Part shown: in pieces, positions 1 to 7,743 of the stretch
Position numbering within the stretch: the first letter of the stretch is position 1
Layout of the letters: each line of letters starts with the position of its first letter
Assembly (NCBI GenBank): GCA_028282325.1
Contig: JANQID010000048.1
Location: 1 to 64,000 of the forward strand
Source of the DNA: Chloroflexaceae bacterium
Lineage (GTDB): Bacteria > Chloroflexota > Chloroflexia > Chloroflexales > Chloroflexaceae
Direction: 5' to 3'
DNA length: 64,000 bases
Program-made: the position numbers and the translations under genes
Notes under the pieces: model-generated
Told to the model about the DNA's origin: nothing
What the model saw: the letters and a program-made list of their open reading frames with translations, nothing else
The model's database searches: none

Positions 1-12
1 CCAACCTGGACC

Positions 13-125
13 TATAGCAATCCTATTCAGGTTGCGAAGCCACGGTAGTGCCGCCTTCAGGCGGCGAAGGGAACCGCCTGAAGGCGGCACTACGCAATCT
101 TTACGACTGCGGTAGGATTGCTATA
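13..125. repeat. 113-bp MITE-like palindromic repeat, copy 1
   Basis: Terminal inverted repeats TATAGCAATCCTA (13-25) and TAGGATTGCTATA (113-125) flank an inner perfect 20-bp stem, GTAGTGCCGCCTTCAGGCGG at 45-64 against its complement at 74-93, with a 9-nt loop. A second copy of exactly the same length and orientation lies at 29500-29612. No ORF is inside, so it would need a transposase in trans. The TA at each end suggests a TA target duplication as in IS630/Tc1-type elements, but this is inference. Confidence 0.85.
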
Positions 126-127
126 TC
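100..127 (+). promoter_or_regulatory. possible MITE-borne extended -10 promoter for the CHAT gene
   Basis: TTTACG (100-105), a 16-bp spacer, then TGC followed by TATATC (122-127). The right terminal repeat of the MITE supplies the TGCTATA part. The CHAT start codon is at 149. This is inferred from sequence pattern only. Confidence 0.35.
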
Positions 128-148
128 AACGATTGGGAGGACTTGGTC

Positions 149-2236
149 ATGCCCATTCCCGACACCGATCTGAACCGCGACCTCATCCCGCGCGTTTTCA
201 CGCCCGCCGCCACTGTGGGCGAACTGCTGGCCCTGTTCCAGGACCACGCGCAGCCGTACGCGTGCTACGCCGTCGCGCGCCTGGCCACCGACGCCTATGA
301 TGCACTCGCCCTGATCGATCTCGATGATGCGGCGCAGCAATACGGGCGGGCGTTGTTGGGAATGACGCTGGGCGCCGTGCCCGGCTTGCTCCAGCCCGCC
401 GCACCGGGGCGGCAGGACGCCACCGGACCGGCCACCGCCGAACGGGCGCTGCACGCCGCGCCGCGCCGCCGCCTGGTCGTTTGCGACGCGGCGGGCGATG
501 TAGCGGGAATTATGGTCGCCCGCCCGCTGAGCATAGCCAAGGGCATCGGCCCGCTCGACCTGCTCCGGCCGACGACGCTCGCGGGCGCGGCGGCGCCCGC
601 GCTGCCGCCGCACCTCAACACACGCTTCGACGGGCTAGCCCCCGGCCAGCCACTGACCGTAGGCCGGCGCGCGCCGCTGATCGTGTGGGTCGGCGCGCCC
701 ACCGACACGGCCCGCAACCGCCACAGCGCGCCCTTTCGCTTCAGCTTCCCCGACGCCCAGGCGCCGGTCGCCTTCACCGTACACTTGCACGCCGCACCCG
801 ACGCCTGGACGGTGAAGGTGGTCGAACCGACGATGATCGTCGCCCCGCCCGGCATCACATCGCAGGAAGCCGAATTCCTGGTGACGGCGAAGCAGCCGGG
901 CCGCGACACGCTGCACCTGTCCGTCGAGCGCGCCGACACGGGCACGACCGTGCAACACCTCTGCCTGCCGGTCTACGCCGTGCAGGAAGCTGCCGCCGCG
1001 CCGCCGCCGGTTGTCCGCGAGCGCGTCGCGATCAGCCTGCCGCTGGAAGATGCAACGATCGCCCGGCGACAGGTTGAGATCGCGCTGCTTCCCGGCGAGA
1101 ATTCCGAGTCGTTCACGGCGGTCGTGCGCGGCGATCTGGAGGGGCATGCCGTCTGGCAAATCTATCGCGTACCCGTGAGCGTGGCAGAGGTGCAAAACGC
1201 CGCGCTGCGCCTGCGCCAAGAGCTGGAGAAGATCGTCTTCTACCCTGACCGATACGCCAACGTTCACCGCCCGTTCACCAGCCGCGAGATGCTAACGATT
1301 GACGAGACGCTGGCTCGCCAGGCCGCCGCGCCGCTGGCCGACGCCGGGCAGCAGGTCTGGCAACTGCTCTTCCAGTCGCCGCGCGCCCCCGCCGAACTGG
1401 CGCAGTTCGGCGCCGATTTGCGCTCCCTGCCGCACGGCGGCACGGTGCAGATCGTGCTTCACAGCCAGCGCTTTATCATTCCCTGGACGCTGCTCTATGA
1501 CAAGCCCGGCCCGATCACCGCCGAGACGCTCGACTGGACTGGCTTCTGGGGCTATCGCTACCGTCTGGAGGTGATTCCGCCGGGTCGCTATCCCGCGCTC
1601 ACGATCGACGACCGCCCGCCTGGCCTGCTGGCCCTCTTCAACGATGAGGCCAGCCTGCGCACCTTCGCCGCCGCACAGGAGCAAGCCCTGCGCGAACGCC
1701 TGGGAATCGAGCAGTGCGCCTGCATCTGGGGCGACCCCGCCGTGCGGCAGGCGCTCGGCGCGCCCGCACCCGCCGCGCTGGTGTACTGCTACTGCCACGG
1801 CGACCACGCCAGCGGCGCGGTCAAGGCGGCGGCGCTGGCGAGCGAGTCGGCGCTGACATTCAGCGCAAACGCCCGCTTGCGGCTGGCCGACCTGCGGCGG
1901 CTGCCGACGGCCTACTTCGCACGCCGCCCGCTGGTCTTCCTCAACGCCTGCGAGGGCGCGACCCAGGACGCCTTCTATTACGACGGCTTTATGCCCTACT
2001 TCATCGAGGAACTCGGCGCGCGCGGATTCATCGGCACGGAAGTGAAAGCGCCGATCTTCCTGGCACACGACGTAGCGCTGCGCTTTATGGAAGCATTCGC
2101 GGCGGGGCGGCCGGTGGGCGACATCCTCTGGCGACTGCGGCGGCACTACCTGAACAAACACCACAACATTCTGGCGTTCAACTACAGCCTCTACTCTCCG
2201 GGCGACGTGCGGCTGGCGGCGGAGTCTGCGATTTAG
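149..2236 (+). CDS. CHAT-domain (caspase-like) protein
   Basis: A 695-residue protein whose C-terminal third looks like a CHAT domain, the caspase/separase-like cysteine protease fold. The catalytic pair is visible: His550 in YCYCHGDH and Cys601 in LNACEGA, followed by the GFIGTE and GDILWRLRRHYL segments usual for CHAT proteins. The first 430 or so residues hold beta-rich segments of unknown kind; no TPRs are apparent. The ATG at 149 is preferred over an in-frame TTG at 143 because GGGAGG (134-139) sits 9 bases upstream. The gene starts 23 bp after a MITE, which may carry its promoter. The substrate is unknown. CHAT proteases elsewhere act in regulated proteolysis and cell-death-type defence; that role here is inference. 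Confidence 0.85.
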   Translation: MPIPDTDLNRDLIPRVFTPAATVGELLALFQDHAQPYACYAVARLATDAYDALALIDLDDAAQQYGRALLGMTLGAVPGLLQPAAPGRQDATGPATAERALHAAPRRRLVVCDAAGDVAGIMVARPLSIAKGIGPLDLLRPTTLAGAAAPALPPHLNTRFDGLAPGQPLTVGRRAPLIVWVGAPTDTARNRHSAPFRFSFPDAQAPVAFTVHLHAAPDAWTVKVVEPTMIVAPPGITSQEAEFLVTAKQPGRDTLHLSVERADTGTTVQHLCLPVYAVQEAAAAPPPVVRERVAISLPLEDATIARRQVEIALLPGENSESFTAVVRGDLEGHAVWQIYRVPVSVAEVQNAALRLRQELEKIVFYPDRYANVHRPFTSREMLTIDETLARQAAAPLADAGQQVWQLLFQSPRAPAELAQFGADLRSLPHGGTVQIVLHSQRFIIPWTLLYDKPGPITAETLDWTGFWGYRYRLEVIPPGRYPALTIDDRPPGLLALFNDEASLRTFAAAQEQALRERLGIEQCACIWGDPAVRQALGAPAPAALVYCYCHGDHASGAVKAAALASESALTFSANARLRLADLRRLPTAYFARRPLVFLNACEGATQDAFYYDGFMPYFIEELGARGFIGTEVKAPIFLAHDVALRFMEAFAAGRPVGDILWRLRRHYLNKHHNILAFNYSLYSPGDVRLAAESAI

Positions 2237-2304
2237 CGCACAGATCGAGTATCGACGAGCATCATCGGCTTCAACTGGATGGAGCGTTGCCCGTTCCCGG
2301 CCCA

Positions 2305-2466
2305 ATGCAGGTTCGTGTTCTCGTTTTATACCCTCTCAGCGAGGAGTGGGGCGAGCAGGAGTGGTTGCAGGCGGCGGCGCGGAATCCGGCGTTCGCATTT
2401 CTGAGCGACCCCAAAGAAGATATTTACACGCTGGCCGATGGGGAGCCGTTTGATGACGAAGTATAA
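2305..2466 (+). CDS. small antitoxin-like protein of a MazF/PemK-type pair
   Basis: A 53-residue acidic protein ending in YTLADGEPFDDEV. This tail resembles short antitoxin-like proteins encoded just upstream of MazF/PemK-type toxins in Chloroflexota and cyanobacteria. Its end overlaps by 14 bp an ATG at 2453 that opens a toxin-like reading frame, the usual arrangement of such pairs. The toxin partner is broken after about 26 residues, so this antitoxin is probably an orphan or decaying. No clear ribosome site precedes the ATG. The reading frame is open for a long way upstream through the CHAT gene, so the start is uncertain. Confidence 0.5.
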   Translation: MQVRVLVLYPLSEEWGEQEWLQAAARNPAFAFLSDPKEDIYTLADGEPFDDEV

Positions 2467-2531
2467 AGTCGTGTTGACGCTCTCTCCGTTTGACGACCTT
2501 TCCAGCAGCAAGGTTCGTCCGGCGGAATGCT
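2453..2531 (+). pseudogene. 5' remnant of a MazF/PemK-family toxin gene
   Basis: Translation from the ATG at 2453 begins MTKYKVVLTLSPFDDLSSSK and continues VRPAEC, matching the start of MazF/PemK-type endoribonucleases (a YKVVLxPFPFDDL..SKVRPALCL pattern). Homology stops at about 2531, and the frame closes soon after at a TGA at about 2582. Exactly where it stops, a minus-strand fragment of an old yellow enzyme-like gene begins. The toxin therefore looks truncated by a recombination junction and would have no catalytic body. Confidence 0.6.
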
Positions 2532-2862
2532 CCAGCCAGGGAACTGGGCGATCCGAGTATCTTCGCCGGCGCATATCGTGATATCAAGCAAACTCGCCCC
2601 AGTTGCCACGGCCCGTTTGGCGATCACACGCGCGTCTTGCAAGCGAATCCCACCGAACTCAAACTCCTCGACGGCCAGACGAAGTCCGATCAACGGATGC
2701 TACCAAACGATGCTACCCATTCTGAGATTCTTCGCTGCGCTCAGAATGACACCATACGGTGTCTCCCATACTGTTTGGTAGCGGTCCGAACCAGCGGCGA
2801 ATCTGCCCGATGATGTCGAGCAGGATAGCCAGACGGTCGGCAAGACCGCGCAGAAACTCACC
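2532..2862 (-). pseudogene. fragment of an NADH:flavin oxidoreductase (old yellow enzyme family)
   Basis: Read on the minus strand, 2862 to about 2783 gives GEFLRGLADRLAILLDIIGQ then IRRWFGP, like the ENR.RFLLEVV.AIR segment of old yellow enzyme relatives. After an 84-bp palindromic insert (2699-2782), 2698 to 2532 gives HPLIGLRLAVEEFEFGGIRL then QDARVIAKR, like the usual PIGLRLS.DEF.PGGLTLEDA..IAK segment, ending in AQFPGW. The frame is broken at the insert by a stop and a shift. Only about 80 of the roughly 350 or more residues remain, so it cannot be functional. Confidence 0.6.
2699..2782. repeat. 84-bp palindromic mini-element inserted in the flavin-oxidoreductase fragment
   Basis: Bounded by 10-bp inverted repeats GCTACCAAAC (2699-2708) and GTTTGGTAGC (2773-2782). 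Inside is a second hairpin, CATTCTGAG (2718-2726) against CTCAGAATG (2740-2748). The inner core on the minus strand reads TGTCATTCTGAGCGCAGCGA, a dispersed repeat motif I recognise from many bacterial genomes. It splits the minus-strand pseudogene between its FGP and HPLIGL segments. Confidence 0.6.
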
Positions 2863-2998
2863 GCAAGCAGACAAACATCTGAAATACGACTATACTTACA
2901 AGACACGCTGTCACGGTGATGTAATGTGATCATCTTGTCGGTGACAACGCCAGCGCAGTACGATTCTGCTGAGGGTTTCACGCCAACAGGCCACCGTT

Positions 2999-5900
2999 AT
3001 GTCCACCACCGGATTTTTCCAATTTATGCGCGGCAATAAAGCGCTGCGCCGCCACCGCACTGCTATCCGCGAGCGCATTCAAAACGAACCGGCGATCCGG
3101 TTTCTGCCCGCGTTGATCGACCTGCCGCTTTTGCCGGAGCATTCGCTCGACGCGGTCGTCGGTCAGTTGCGCATACAACCCGCCGCGCTGGGTTTGTATG
3201 GACCCATCGGCGGCGGGCGCAGCCTGGCGCTGCTGCAAATCGCCTGGCACTGGATCGACGATCATCAATCGGCCCCGGTTTTGCACTTGCCCCTGGCCCA
3301 ACTCGACGCGCGCAATTTGTCGCCTCGCGCGATTCTGGCCGGGAAGATCCACGCCTGCGGTTTGCCCGACCCCGCCAACCTCACGGAATCTGCGCAGAAG
3401 GCATGGTTATTGCTCGTCGATCAGTGGGAAGAATTGCCCGCCGACCGCCGCGAAGCGTGGCAGGATTTCCTGCTCGATCTGAGACACACGTGGCCGGAAG
3501 CGCGCCTGACGCTGGCGCTGCCCAATGCTCTGCCGCGCTGGCCCGACATCCTGACGGTGACGATGGCGAAGCCTTCTGAAGAACAGATCGCGCGCTGGCT
3601 GGAACACATATTGCCCGACGATTCGTTAACTCCGCTCCTCGACGCGCTGGCGCCGCATGGCCAACTGGCCCCGCTACGTGACCGCCTGCGCGACATTGTG
3701 CTGCTCGCCTGGGTCTACCACAACGGCGAACTGCCCACATCGCCGCTGAAGCTGTATGACACTGCGGCAACGCTGCTGGAAAACGCCGCCGCGCCAGGCG
3801 AGGATGCCCAGCCGACGCCGCCAATCATCGGAGACTCTGCGCTGCGGGCATATGAGCAGGCCCGGCAGATCGCCGCAAGCGGCAACCTGGCTACACTCCT
3901 CCAGCTTCACAACAACGAACGCACCGATGTTGCACGCCTGCTCGCCGAATTGCTACCCAACCCCGCCCCACTCTTTGCAACGCTCTGGCAAGACGTGAAA
4001 GCTTCCCCCGCGCAACTCCTGGTGCTGAGCGACTGCCTGCGCGTACGCCCTGACGTCGATCCGCAATGGTCGTTGCGCACACTCCATGCGCTGGTCGATC
4101 AGGCGAATAAGCCTCGTTACCGCGCCCGATTGGATATGCTCATTCCGACGCTCCCCGCGATCCTGGAGCACAGCACACAACAATCCGACGACGTCCGAGA
4201 CCAGGACATCGCCGCGCTGTTGCAGCGCATCGCTCCGATGATAGGAGCGACGTCGCTGATCGCGATTGGTGAGAAACCCGCACTGCCGTCGCGGCTGCGC
4301 TGGGCCGCCGCCGCGAGCCTGGCCAGCCTGCCCGAACCGGATCGCCCGAACACGCTGCCGCAATCGTCCCAATCGACGCCGCCCGATCCGCTGGCCCAGA
4401 CGTTGCGCATCTACATTGCCGCGCTGGCCGGATCGACCTCGTGCCAACGCCTTGCCGACGTCGACCCAGCCTGGTGCGATGTGCTACTCTCCCCGCAAGT
4501 GAGCCAGAAACGCCGCAGCGAGGTTGCCGCAGCGCTGCTCAACGATGCCGCCGTCCCGCTTGCCGACCGCATCCGCGCGCTGCGTTTGCTACCGAGCAAT
4601 CCATCAGACGATCTGCTCCAACTCCTGATGCGCATCAGTGTCGAGGCTGAGCCGACGCTGCGCAATGCCGCAACGCACATCTTACGCCAACACGACCCGC
4701 GCCAGAGCCTGCACTTTCTCAGCCGCACGTTGTTGGAGAGCGCAGAAGACTGGGCTGTGCAGCGTTTCGCCCTGGAGCAGGTCGGTGCTTACAAACATGG
4801 CGAAAGCAGTGCGTTGCTGGCCCGCTGCACCATCGCCCCAAACATTCCGCTGGTCGGACGAATTCACGCCGTTGAACTTTTAGCCGCACGCCCCAATGTC
4901 GGGCCGCTGCTCCTCCGGCGCATCGTACGCGCCGAACGCACGCATCCGGCTGTACGCGCCGCCGCAGCCCGTCGGCTTGGTCAAATGCCAGATGCCGGCA
5001 AGGAGGCCATTGCTGTGCTGATACAGACGGCGACCGGCGATGCGTCAACCCTCGTGCGCCAGGCGGCAATCCAGGCATTGGGAACCATCGGAAGCCGCGG
5101 CGAAGGCGTCGCTGAGGCGCTGACTACTCTACACGCAGCGCTCTCCAGCGCGGCCGGCAATAGCGAAATCATCGCCGCCGCCGCACAGGCGCTGGGGCGC
5201 ATCGGGGCCGATGAGAGCGTTCCCGCCTTGCGCGCGCTGTTGAGTACCGACACGACAGCCTACCTGCGCTCGATCTGGCTGGAGCGCAACCCACAGTTGG
5301 CCAGCCAGCCAGCCAGTCAGTGGAGCGATGTTGATCTGTCCGATGAACACCGCACTGCTCTGATGACGCTGTTGAGCGATGGCCAGACGCCCGCCGACGC
5401 TCCCAGCACGCTTGACGAGCTGGTCGTGTACGAAGCGAACCTGGTGCGCATCGCCGCCGCCGAAACGTTAGCCGACATTGCAAACCATGCCGACAACGCC
5501 GACCACACCGGCCAGCACCCGGCCTACAACGCTCTATTGCACACAATCCGCGCCGAATTCCCGCCGAAGATCATTCACCACCTGCTGGAATGCCTGAAGC
5601 GAGCCAGCTCTGACAATGGCCTGAGCGCTGTAGAAAACCTGCTTTCTGATTCAGGGCTTGACCCCATTCTGCGCTGGCAAGTTATCGAGCGCCTTGGGCA
5701 GAATCCGAACGCAGCCTCGTTCCTGCTGCATTACCTGGAACGTTATCCCGACGATCCCTTCATCAGCAGCAAACTCGTTCACGCGTTGGGCCGTCAACAT
5801 ACTACTCAAGCGCTGCCGATTCTGCGTCAGCTCGCGACCCGACCCGACGGCAATCCCCACTTGCGAACCCAGGCGATCAACGCGCTGGGGCAACTGGAAA

Positions 5901-6787
5901 GCCCGGAAATCCAGGAAACGCTGCTCGACATCACCGCCACAGCCTACACGCCCGCCGCTCTGCGCGGTCTGGCGGCGGAGATGTTGCCGAAGGATCTCTC
6001 TAGCGCCGCCTGTCGGACGCTCCGCAATTTGTTGGGCGGCGAACGCCAGCCGCCTGAACTGGCTGCGGGCGTTCTGCATGCCTTGGGCCGCGCACGTGAC
6101 CGCGCGGCGCTGCCGTTGATGCTGCGCTACCTGCACAGCGACCAGACTATCGACGCGATAGCGGCGCTGGACGCTATCGCCGACCTCGGCGACGCCAGCA
6201 TCACCCCCGAACTGGTGCGCGTGACTCAGCGCAATGCCGTCGGCCCCAATGTGCGGCTGCGCGCGGTGGGAGCGTTGTTGCGCATCGGCGGCGACGAGTA
6301 CATACCGCTGCTCCGCAACTATATCGATCACGCGATGCTGCCTATGCGCATGCAAGCGCTCGACTACTTGCTCGAAATACGCCCTCACGATCCCCGCCCG
6401 CTCGTGCTGGCCGCCGACCGCACCGTCCCTCTCGCGCTGCGTTTGCGCTCGCTGGCCGCGCTGGAACGGCGCACCGAAGCACGCGAAGTTATCGCCCGGA
6501 TCGCCGCGGACACGAGCGACGAGCCCCAGATCCGCTTGCAGGCTACGGCGCTGCTTAGCAATATGAGCGGCCCCAGCATTGTGACAACTCTGGTGCAATG
6601 CATCCGTGAAACCGACAACCCGCCGCTGCTGCGTCGCTGCTGTGTCAACACGCTGGCCGAGCGTACCGACAAATCCAATCCCGACGCTATCGATGCTCAG
6701 AATGCCCTCAGCAAGATCGCCGATGATCCCGCCCAGCCCGCCGAGAACCGGGTCTGGGCTGCGCGAGCGCTGCTTCAGCAGGAGTAA
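2999..6787 (+). CDS. NTPase-like plus HEAT-repeat protein, 1262 residues
   Basis: A very large, probably cytoplasmic protein. Residues 60-150 look like a P-loop NTPase of STAND or AAA type: GPIGGGRS at 68-75 in the place of Walker A, and LLLVDQWEE at 137-145 as Walker B. The P-loop lysine is replaced by arginine (Arg74), so ATP hydrolysis is doubtful. From about residue 290 to the end the protein is a long run of HEAT-like helical repeats, with blocks such as VRAAAARRLGQM, VRQAAIQALGTIG and LRTQAINALGQL, which usually form a protein-binding solenoid. It is followed after 21 bp by a response regulator, so the two are likely co-transcribed. The architecture recalls STAND sensors, but the partner and function are unknown. 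Confidence 0.8.
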   Translation: MSTTGFFQFMRGNKALRRHRTAIRERIQNEPAIRFLPALIDLPLLPEHSLDAVVGQLRIQPAALGLYGPIGGGRSLALLQIAWHWIDDHQSAPVLHLPLAQLDARNLSPRAILAGKIHACGLPDPANLTESAQKAWLLLVDQWEELPADRREAWQDFLLDLRHTWPEARLTLALPNALPRWPDILTVTMAKPSEEQIARWLEHILPDDSLTPLLDALAPHGQLAPLRDRLRDIVLLAWVYHNGELPTSPLKLYDTAATLLENAAAPGEDAQPTPPIIGDSALRAYEQARQIAASGNLATLLQLHNNERTDVARLLAELLPNPAPLFATLWQDVKASPAQLLVLSDCLRVRPDVDPQWSLRTLHALVDQANKPRYRARLDMLIPTLPAILEHSTQQSDDVRDQDIAALLQRIAPMIGATSLIAIGEKPALPSRLRWAAAASLASLPEPDRPNTLPQSSQSTPPDPLAQTLRIYIAALAGSTSCQRLADVDPAWCDVLLSPQVSQKRRSEVAAALLNDAAVPLADRIRALRLLPSNPSDDLLQLLMRISVEAEPTLRNAATHILRQHDPRQSLHFLSRTLLESAEDWAVQRFALEQVGAYKHGESSALLARCTIAPNIPLVGRIHAVELLAARPNVGPLLLRRIVRAERTHPAVRAAAARRLGQMPDAGKEAIAVLIQTATGDASTLVRQAAIQALGTIGSRGEGVAEALTTLHAALSSAAGNSEIIAAAAQALGRIGADESVPALRALLSTDTTAYLRSIWLERNPQLASQPASQWSDVDLSDEHRTALMTLLSDGQTPADAPSTLDELVVYEANLVRIAAAETLADIANHADNADHTGQHPAYNALLHTIRAEFPPKIIHHLLECLKRASSDNGLSAVENLLSDSGLDPILRWQVIERLGQNPNAASFLLHYLERYPDDPFISSKLVHALGRQHTTQALPILRQLATRPDGNPHLRTQAINALGQLESPEIQETLLDITATAYTPAALRGLAAEMLPKDLSSAACRTLRNLLGGERQPPELAAGVLHALGRARDRAALPLMLRYLHSDQTIDAIAALDAIADLGDASITPELVRVTQRNAVGPNVRLRAVGALLRIGGDEYIPLLRNYIDHAMLPMRMQALDYLLEIRPHDPRPLVLAADRTVPLALRLRSLAALERRTEAREVIARIAADTSDEPQIRLQATALLSNMSGPSIVTTLVQCIRETDNPPLLRRCCVNTLAERTDKSNPDAIDAQNALSKIADDPAQPAENRVWAARALLQQE

Positions 6788-6808
6788 TCAGGAACAGGAG
6801 AATGAATC

Positions 6809-7636
6809 GTGACATCCAAAATTATGGTTGTAGACGATGAGGCGCTGATCTGCCAGCTCCTGATGCATCAACTCGGCATATCAGGCTATGAGGTCGTCAC
6901 GTTTCAGAGCGGAACGTTGGCGCTAGAACACCTGCTCATCGAAAATCCCGACCTCGTGTTGCTCGATGTGATGATGCCGGAGATCAGCGGATGGGATCTG
7001 TGTCGTCAGATACGCGCATGCTCCGCCGTGCCGGTCATTATGCTGACTAGCAAGCAGGGCGATAACGACACCGTTGTCGGGCTGAACAGCGGCGCCGATG
7101 ATTACATCATCAAGCCGTTTCACCTGGCGCCGCTTCTAGCGCGGATCGAAGCCGTCCTGCGCCGCGCCCGACCGGCGAACGCACGGGAATCGTCGCGTCT
7201 GCTCGCAGCGCACAATAGGAACGGCCTGACAACGACAATGCCCATCGCCACGTCTGCGCCACAATCAGCAACCTTGTCGGCAGCCAGTCAGCCAGAGACG
7301 CTTTCATCTGACAACGCACCTTCACTACCGTCACAACTTGGGCCACGCCTCGCCGCCACGCGCAAGCAACGCGGCCTGAGCCTCCACTCCGTTGAAAGCG
7401 CATGCGGTATCCGCTGGGAATATCTCCAGGCTTTAGAACAAGAGAATTTCGTCTATATCCCCCACGATCAGCAACATCGCGTTATGCGTATCTACAGCGC
7501 ATTCCTCCAGGTCGACATCAGCGATTTCGTTGAGCACAAAGCGCCGCGCGCATTATACCCATGGACAGCTTCGTGGATGCTCGGCGCTACTCTGTTCGTG
7601 GTAATGGTCATTATGATCGGCCTGTATATGCTGTGA
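6809..7636 (+). CDS. membrane-anchored response regulator with RodZ-like HTH
   Basis: A 275-residue protein with an unusual domain order. Residues 1-120 are a CheY-type receiver: acidic pair DD at 9-10, phospho-acceptor Asp53 in LLDVMMP and Lys102 in IIKPF. A low-complexity Ser/Thr/Pro linker follows. Residues about 180-240 are a RodZ/HTH_25-like helix-turn-helix (LGPRLAATRKQRGLSLHSVE), and the last 22 residues form a single membrane helix. The GTG start at 6809 has AGGAG 8 bases upstream. It could report phosphorelay state to a membrane-tethered DNA- or protein-binding module. No histidine kinase is encoded nearby. The HTH may bind cytoskeletal partners, as in RodZ, rather than DNA. Confidence 0.85.
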   Translation: MTSKIMVVDDEALICQLLMHQLGISGYEVVTFQSGTLALEHLLIENPDLVLLDVMMPEISGWDLCRQIRACSAVPVIMLTSKQGDNDTVVGLNSGADDYIIKPFHLAPLLARIEAVLRRARPANARESSRLLAAHNRNGLTTTMPIATSAPQSATLSAASQPETLSSDNAPSLPSQLGPRLAATRKQRGLSLHSVESACGIRWEYLQALEQENFVYIPHDQQHRVMRIYSAFLQVDISDFVEHKAPRALYPWTASWMLGATLFVVMVIMIGLYML

Positions 7637-7743
7637 TTCCATTGCCCACGCGTGGATCAAAATCGCCGGCTCCATCGTCTTACAATACACGTCTACACAT
7701 CCGTACACTACCCTGATTGACCATACAAACGATGGAGGCAGCA

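Noticed and set aside
1292-2305. 337-codon minus-strand frame inside the CHAT gene
   Set aside because: Opposite-strand shadow; the plus-strand frame has catalytic motifs and a ribosome site.
5651-6598. 315-codon open frame on the minus strand inside the HEAT-repeat gene
   Set aside because: It is antisense to an evident repeat protein, rich in Arg/Gln/Ala typical of shadow frames in this GC range, and has no domain or ribosome site.
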